Source: Timema cristinae (lineage: Eukaryota > Arthropoda > Insecta > Phasmatodea > Timematidae). Taken from it: a stretch of DNA of 64,000 bases. Shown here in pieces: positions 58,601 to 64,000 of the stretch. The number at the start of each line of letters is the position of its first letter. Positions within the stretch are counted from its first letter, which is position 1. Location: positions 62,414,817 through 62,478,816 of the forward strand of contig JBCFYV010009882.1 of the NCBI GenBank assembly GCA_039000515.1, given 5' to 3'. The position numbers and the translations under genes were made by a program. Under the pieces are notes generated by a model. The model was given only the letters and a program-made list of their open reading frames with translations, was not told the origin of the DNA and ran no database searches.

Positions 58601-61600
58601 TATATGAATTGAACAATGGCAAATAGCATGTGTTCATACTTTAACAAGCTTTTGCCCACAGCTTCTCTTGCGTTAATGTCAGTTTAAAAAATTTATGTTA
58701 AGCAAAACAATAACGGCCCTAATCTCAAAGTTTTTAATTTCCCGTACTGAGAAAAAATCACGCAACGTTTTATCTATAGATTACCATGAAACTTTGGAGT
58801 TAAAAGATTCATCTTCATAATAAAAAAATTCATAAAGTGTAAATATTTCCGTTTTAAGATTAGGGAGAAAGGATATTTATACTATTTGAATGGAATAAGA
58901 TAACAGAAATTAAGGCAATGCCTTTTTATAAATGACATTAGTGGTTCCATACTCAGGAGCGTGTCTTTAAAGGTTGCTGCTAGAACTATCAAGGGAACAC
59001 ATTAAGAATATTTGTACATGCTAGAAAACCTTTCCACGGAGATCAACGCTTGCCAACTTCAGGGTTTGTCCTTTCGCTGTATGGATGGTCATCGCAGAGC
59101 AATACTTGATAGGAAATGACATGCATTTAAACTGTAAGGGCAAGTCTAATGTGATCATGGGTATTCTTGCTATTAAGAACCATTATCCCGTAGTAGAACC
59201 CTGTCATGACAGTCGTTTCTATGATAGATTTTTGCTGACTGTTGACCTGTAAACGGGTCCCATTAACCAGTTTAGAAAGGTTCAAACTACGCAAAAAACT
59301 GATGGGTGATAAAATTTTAATTGAAGAGCGTGGATGGTTAAACCGAATAAACTAAGAGAATTAAAATATTATAGATGGTATTATTACCTTTTGACAGGTA
59401 AGCGAGGTATGGCGCTTGGAACTGGTCTAAAATACATACGTTAATTTTAATTCCCAATTCAATATTGGATCTAAAATATCTTTCTCCTGAAGCCCCTAAG
59501 GAGGCGTGTTTTTCAGAAGAGGTAGATCAGGACTAGCAAAATTAGATTATTTCCGGATAGTCTTGACTATAATGCATATTGATAGTTATTCAAGTAAATC
59601 TTTGTTTAGTGCTCTGCCGACTTTCAGCAATATATATCGGCAAATAAGTCTAGTTATTATCTTCAGAGAGGTGGATGCGCATGTTGGTTGAGAAGGAAAA
59701 TTTCACAACGTCTGAGAATTAATAGGATCTTTTCAGGCGGTCGTTGACTTCGTCAACCCTAGTGGCTCGAAATGTCTGGTAGAGTTTGTCGAAGTCTCCT
59801 GAGAACAATATGGTGGCACCTCCTATGAGCTCATTGTTGTTGCTGATGTCTCTCATTGTTTTATTTAGATATTCATAGTGATGTCTTATGTGACATTGTA
59901 CTCTCATTTCGTAATATAAGAGACATTTTTTGCAGTAATTTTCATGTGAAATTGTGTTTAAACATGTTGCACAGGGCAATTTTGTCGTTACTAAAATTTA
60001 AAAAGGTAATTTAAATGTCACATTTTCGGATATCTACCCTTATAACAAATTAGCGGCTATACCTGATGAAATTGAATGAGTACTTAAGACCAAATTCCAC
60101 TTTCCACAAAATATTTGGATTAAAGTAATTTTTTGAAAAAAGATAATTAATTGTTTTTATACATTAAAAAAATTATCTAAGCGTCATCTGTTATCAAACC
60201 TGGTTTTCTAGACATCTGTTCAGACACCGACTAATCTACTCGTTAGAGCTCCAGTAGTACAAACTTAGTAATCTAAGAAGAAAGGTTGTAGAAGGTCAAT
60301 TATATTTACATTTTAAGATTCTGCCTCCATTTAATTACAATAGTGTATTAGTGGAGGAAGAAATTATTAAGAATAAATTTATATTAATTCGCCTAAGAGA
60401 TAAGTGATAAAGAATTTAAGAAAAAACACCCTCAGTATAGCCGGCTGGGGTTATAACATCAACTTTCCAATAACCAGCCAATTTGACTAGATAATTTTGA
60501 CACATTATCCGTGCGCGCACACATATGGGCTTCATAAATATATACTAAGGTTTATTGAACATTTATAAACTGTGTTTTTTTTTTGTTTAGGATCTTTCTT
60601 GTAGCACCAATATCATATACACAAATATTTAAAATAAGTAACATCTTTTGTGATATTTGTAATCTGATAATTAATTTAAATCTATCTATAGCACACACAG
60701 GTATATCTGAGGTATGCATTCAACTAAACAAGAAATTTCTTATAAAACTGTGAGGAACTAAAAACATTTTTTAAAAAAATAGTCTGTAATGTTTTTAGTA
60801 AAACAATTTTTTAAGGTAAAATGTTGTTTAAAACGTGTATTTTTAACACTACGATTTACTACCCGTTCAGCTAATACTAGTTACACTAACGTTTTAGGGA
60901 TGAAAAAGAATGGATTGAGTTGGAAGTGTACTTGCATTTGTATGGATAGAGATAGAAAAACCATTTAGCATGAAATACCCTTCAAGTGCAGTCCAGTCTA
61001 TTGCAAGAGCAATTCCATAGAACATTCAGCTACCAAAGCAGGTTTATATTATTTTTGTTTATTGTGAATAAATATGGTTACTAATGAGTTTATATTATTA
61101 ATTCATCATTACTTTTAATATACCATAACTTTAATTGGTGGTAAATAGGTCTAAGAACTCACTCTAGCATTATTTTAGATTTCCATTGAGACGGAGGTTG
61201 AGGTTCGAACTGTTGCCTCTTTTACTAAGAGTGCTTGTTTTTTCTAAATAGTACCCTACTCCCTACTCACCTTCCATGCCATATCATTAACATGTCTATC
61301 TTCCTAATATCTACTCAATTAGGGTAACTATTTGAATAGCATGATTAGCAGTAAAATACAATGCTCATACAAAACATATAATATTATGTTATATATTTTA
61401 TAAGGTGACTAGTTTTCTGAAAACCAAAAGATGATTGAGTTTGTGCCCATTTAGAATAGTTACTTTGCAGGATAAGTTGCTCACCACTTGTAGTCTTGAA
61501 AAGATACACTGGACTGTGCACTGAAACAAAGTATGCAATAATATTAGAGTAAATCTCACACGTCAATATAGTAATAGTTTTCAACCATACAGTATTTAAA

Positions 61601-62649
61601 CAAGTCAAGGAGCTAAGAAAAATGTTACTCACAGCCGGTAAACCATCACTTTTAGTGTTGTAAGTTTCTCTAGATCTTCTGGTCTGCCTCACTTCCCGCC
61701 CAAGGATCTTGTCAAACCCTCTTCTATTAGTCATGTATTGATTGTCAAAACCAGTATTTTGGTTGTTTGATCTTGTAGAATCTTGATTATTGTAACTTCC
61801 GTCTTGATTTCCGTAACTTTCGGGGTAAGGGCTGTAGGTGGGACTATTTTGATTGCTAAAATTCGGTGGATAGTGATTAAAATCTTTGTTAGGGTAATTA
61901 TTCACTCCATGTTGTCTTCTTTCATTTTGATTTGAGCTCTCACTATAGTTGTTTGGCTCATACATATCCCGGTTTGATTGAAAACCATTTGAATTAGAAC
62001 CATAATCTTTTCTCGAACCATCATTGCAATTGGATTCAGAAAAACTTTCATCCTTGTATCGGTTTCTATTACCAGACTGTCTTTTTTTTCTATATGATGA
62101 AGGATAGCTGGTGCGGTATGGATATCTTTCTGACGAATTCATTGAACCAGTGTCAACCATTGCATCATCTTCATTATACCGTTTTGAATTACTAATCTCC
62201 ATATAATCTTCGGAGGATGACTGATATTTTCCTTCATTATTGAATGGGTTCTGAGTAGAGGATCTATTATAAATACGATTCCTTTTGTTATAGTTATTAT
62301 AATATTCATTATCTGATTGATTAGAATCGTTTTCAGTGGAATTAGATTTGTTTTGGTTTTCCCGATGCTGTGAACTATTTTTGGAATCATTCTGGTGTCG
62401 TGCGTCATCTCTTGATTCGCCTTTCTTGTTAGAACCCTTTCCAGTTTGGTGGTTGCTTCGTGAACGGTTTGAAGAATTATTAGATTGTGTTCGCTTACCA
62501 TTAAGATCAGTGTCTTGATCATTTTTCATACCTTCCATCTCTCTAATTTCCGTGAGATTTGACGGGTTCTCTGGAATAAAGCATTCTGCTAAGGCTTGTT
62601 CAAGATTGCTCTCAAAAGTTGATTCAGTTGAGTTAAAGCTATTATCTTT
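55518..62649 (-). CDS. Odorant-binding protein with ~316-residue C1-C2 insert, last four exons
   Basis: Exons 62649-61633, 61520-61485, 58406-58280 and 55630-55518 (minus strand) join in phase 0, 0, 1 to 430 residues plus stop; the signal-peptide exon was not found, so the 5' end is missing. Cysteines follow the insect OBP rule: CTVQC (C2-x3-C3), 42 residues to C4 (VHFCYKK), 12 to C5 and x8 to C6 (CEFSKKLSFC). A probable C1 is in NLEQALAECF at the start of exon 1 shown here, which leaves about 316 residues before C2 instead of 25-30. Classical OBPs are small secreted carriers of hydrophobic ligands, in sensillum lymph among other places. Long C1-C2 spacing recalls the Obp59a-type group, but that link is from memory. 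All acceptors have strong pyrimidine tracts ending TTTCAG; donors are GTGAGT, GTGAGC and GTATAT. Confidence 0.85.
55948..56018 (+). tRNA. tRNA-like sequence, probably a pseudogene or SINE head
   Basis: About 70 bp in an OBP intron with a paired acceptor stem (CTGGATA / TATCCAG), a D arm CTCAGTTGTTAGAG, a possible anticodon loop TTACTAA and a T arm GTGTTTGATTCCCG that has a stem mismatch. The broken T stem and odd anticodon ACT argue against a working gene. Confidence 0.4.
57901..58141 (-). mobile_element. SINE-B copy, nearly full length
   Basis: Tail complement CACCGTGTCTTACTACCCGT at the left, then CGTATTTGCGTGGATGAAGT, AAAACCATTTAGG, reverse B box GATATTCGAACACAGG, and the head complement CGTTATACCACACGGCCACC at the right end. 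It is one of the best-preserved copies. The two overlapping open frames are accidental. Confidence 0.85.
58280..58406 (-). CDS. OBP exon with C4
   Basis: Acceptor ATCTTATTTCAG; 42 codons plus one base: VNEKGFPKESFVVKLLEDSV, then SNQQERLSAIRGVHFCYKKL; donor GTATAT. If the donor is not used the frame reaches TAA two codons later, which would lose C5 and C6. Confidence 0.82.
59030..59980 (-). pseudogene. Helitron/Pif1-like helicase fossil
   Basis: On the minus strand, from right to left: YLNKTMRDISNNNELIGGAT, ILFSGDF (Walker-B-following region), VDEVNDRLKRSY, then after a stop STNMRIHLSEDNN, later LVNGTRLQVNSQQKSIIETT, and MTIHTAKGQTLKLASVDLRG. Order and motifs match the Pif1 helicase of Helitrons. 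Many stops. It lies in an OBP intron. Confidence 0.8.
60400..61335. mobile_element. Cluster of three degraded SINE-B fragments
   Basis: 60400-60530 (minus; CACCCTCAGTATAGCCGGCT), 60850-61040 (minus; tail complement TTTACTACCCGTTCAGC and CATTTGTATGGATAGAG), and 61190-61335 (plus; GGAGGTTGAGGTTCGAAC-like head). All lie in an OBP intron. Confidence 0.5.
61485..61520 (-). CDS. OBP 36-bp exon (C2-x3-C3)
   Basis: Acceptor CATACTTTGTTTCAG, then 12 codons CTVQCIFSRLQV, donor GTGAGC. Phase 0 on both sides. So small that a gene finder could miss it; without it both C2 and C3 are lost. Confidence 0.82.
61633..62649 (-). CDS. OBP exon with probable C1 and the N/S/Y-rich insert
   Basis: Acceptor TTCATTTTTCTTTCAG, then AAA GAT AAT; 339 codons to GGT TTA CCG GCT and donor GTGAGT, phase 0 both ends. 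Residues 1-45 look like OBP helix 1 (SNLEQALAECFIPENPSNL). The rest is Asn/Ser/Tyr/Gln-rich and low-complexity, with basic clusters YRKKRQSG and RQTRRSR that resemble furin-type sites. An ATG at 62538 lies inside the exon and is not needed as a start. Confidence 0.85.
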
Positions 62650-62922
62650 CTGAAAGAAAAATGAATTAAATTACAAAACATAAAATGTTATATTGACGTA
62701 GTTTAAAACAAACCTCTACCTGGTATCATATAACAAATATATATTGATTATTTTCAACATAATTGTCATTGTAAAAGATTTGCAGCGTGTTGTGTCTGTG
62801 TTATGAATACATACTTTTATTCTAATTCCTTATATTATTTTCTATGTTCATTTGTCCGTATATTCCATTCTAGCTTCCATATAATATAGTTGTTTGTTTA
62901 CAAGTGTGTAGCTTTCAACAAA

Positions 62923-62968
62923 ATGAGGCACATTACTTATTTGGTTTTCATATTTTCAGTTTGTAAGG
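62923..62968 (+). CDS. Candidate signal-peptide exon on the plus strand
   Basis: ATG in a good context (CAACAAAATG) encodes MRHITYLVFIFSVCKG, a hydrophobic leader-like peptide, followed by the donor GTGAGAG in phase 1. A TATA-like ATAATATAG lies about 40 bp upstream. No partner exon is in the window, and the peptide may be chance in AT-rich DNA. Confidence 0.25.
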
Positions 62969-63182
62969 GTGAGAGTTTAAATGTACTACAATATTAAATG
63001 TATAAATGTTCAATCACGTAAAGAGTTTTATTTTCAATCTGTTCGTGTAATGTTAATTTTCAACAAACATAACACTACAACTGATTTTAAAGTTAAATGT
63101 GATGTCTTAAAATGTCATATTAGAATATTTGTTATATAACATTTGAATGTATTGTTGATATTTGTCGTTGTTTTGCTTATAA

Positions 63183-63781
63183 TCTTATCTTATCTTACTA
63201 ATATTATAAATGCGAAAGTTTGTGTGTTTGGATGTTTGTTGCTCAATCACGCCAAAACTGCTGAACGGATTCGAATGAAACTTTGTACGTTGGTAGAATA
63301 TGTCCTGGAATAACATATAGGACTATTCCCAACCTTTGATTTTAAATAATAATAAATATATGATTATAATGTGATTGAAATGATGTTATTTAAGAATTTA
63401 GTGATTTAATATTTTGTAACTAAAGTAAATAGTAATTAGTGTGACGTAGTTTCATATTACTAAATAATAAATATGTGATATTTTTAGCTATATATTTCGA
63501 AAAAAATATTATTTCATTTATTTATCTATATTACTAATTATGAAGGTAAAAATAAAAAATAAACAAATTATAATTGATAACTTAAATAATATATATTTCT
63601 TTTATTATAAATTATTTAAAAGTGAAAATTAAAATACGGTAAAATTATTTACAGCTAAAACTGAGAAAAACACAGAGATATTTGAAAAAAATAAAGTTTG
63701 ATTTAGGACCAAAACAGTTTAGTTAAAAATTAAAAGATTTTATCAATTATTGTGGGCGAAGCCGCAACGGGTAAAAGCTAG
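63183..63781 (+). mobile_element. Non-autonomous Helitron-like element
   Basis: It begins TCTTATCTTATCTTACTAAT with ATTATAAATGCGAAAGTTTG, then CTGAACGGATTCGAATGAAA, and ends GGGCGAAGCCGC, AACGGGTAAAAGCTAG before a T. The 5' TC, 3' CTAG, a hairpin (GGC-GAA-GCC) near the 3' end and no target duplication fit Helitrons; the head sequence is one I know from many insect genomes. It has no coding capacity. Confidence 0.6.
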
Positions 63782-63792
63782 TAGCTGAATAA

Positions 63793-63930
63793 ATGGTACG
63801 GAACTTCACATGGACTTTTTCAATCCAGTATTTTAAAAGAGATATATTTACTCAAAACTAGTAATTTATGTGAAACTAAATAACATACACTAGCAAACCC
63901 GACCAAAAATTGCGTTATACATTCGTTAAA
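63793..63930 (+). repeat. Dispersed repeat, copy 2
   Basis: It matches 23213-23345 in TACGGAACTTCACATGGACT, GATATATTTACTCAAAA, TTATGTGAAACTAAATAA and ATTGCGTTATACATTCG. Class unknown. Confidence 0.5.
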
Positions 63931-64000
63931 CATTTGTTGACTCCAATATTTAAACTTTGTAATTTTCTTTTTATAAAATTAAATTCCTCACTAGTATATT

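Noticed and set aside
62139..62522. 127-codon minus-strand frame overlapping the N/S-rich exon
   Set aside because: Shadow frame of the OBP exon; the other frame has splice sites and continuity with OBP exons.
62717..62765. Upstream OBP exon ending at 62717 (MTIMLKIINIYLLYDT)
   Set aside because: Its donor would end in phase 2, which does not fit the phase-0 start of the exon at 62649, and it does not look like a cleavable signal peptide.

Overview
This window looks like AT-rich nuclear DNA (roughly 70% A+T by eye) from an insect. It holds two multi-exon genes typical of insects, a cuticular protein with an RR-type chitin-binding domain and an odorant-binding protein (OBP). Between and inside them lie introns of up to 20 kb, many tRNA-derived SINEs, and fossils of several transposon superfamilies. 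A short run of CCTAA units matches the insect TTAGG telomere motif. I cannot name the species. There are no bacterial-type operons and no CRISPR array.

Layout, left to right. 0.2-0.5 kb: C-terminal fossil of a Helitron (Pif1-like) helicase. 0.54-3.0 kb: a DNA transposon with terminal inverted repeats and a decayed transposase on the minus strand. 3-12.3 kb: repeat-rich noncoding DNA. 12.4-43 kb: the cuticular protein gene on the plus strand. Its TATA box is near 12.37 kb, a 7-codon first exon ends inside the signal peptide, and a 20-kb first intron is full of repeats (a hAT transposon inside a SINE, an inverted tandem-array 'foldback' structure, three SINE families). Exons 2-4 lie at 32.65, 37.39 and 40.95 kb. 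A GC-rich, 5'-truncated LINE with a perfect 15-bp target-site duplication sits about 40 bp after the stop codon. Intron 2 carries a mariner-like MITE; intron 3 carries two full-length SINEs, a minisatellite apparently derived from a LINE ORF, and an element with 154-bp inverted repeats. 44.9-46.25 kb: a second, decayed LINE on the minus strand. 46-51.5 kb: nothing coding recognised. 51.57-54.48 kb: an almost intact piggyBac element with two frameshifts. 55.5-62.65 kb: the last four coding exons of an OBP gene on the minus strand; its 5' end lies beyond the window or was not found. 63.2-63.8 kb: a non-autonomous Helitron-like element.

The most interesting result is the OBP. Four exons joined in phase give the canonical spacing C2-x3-C3-x42-C4-x12-C5-x8-C6. 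The stretch between the probable C1 and C2, normally about 25-30 residues, is about 316 residues here and is an Asn/Ser/Tyr-rich, prion-like sequence with two basic, protease-site-like clusters. Other notable points are a minisatellite whose unit matches the 3' end of a LINE reading frame and is bounded by GATAGG repeats, SINE families that share a hairpin tail but have different tRNA-like heads, and the uncommon TIR transposon at the left edge.
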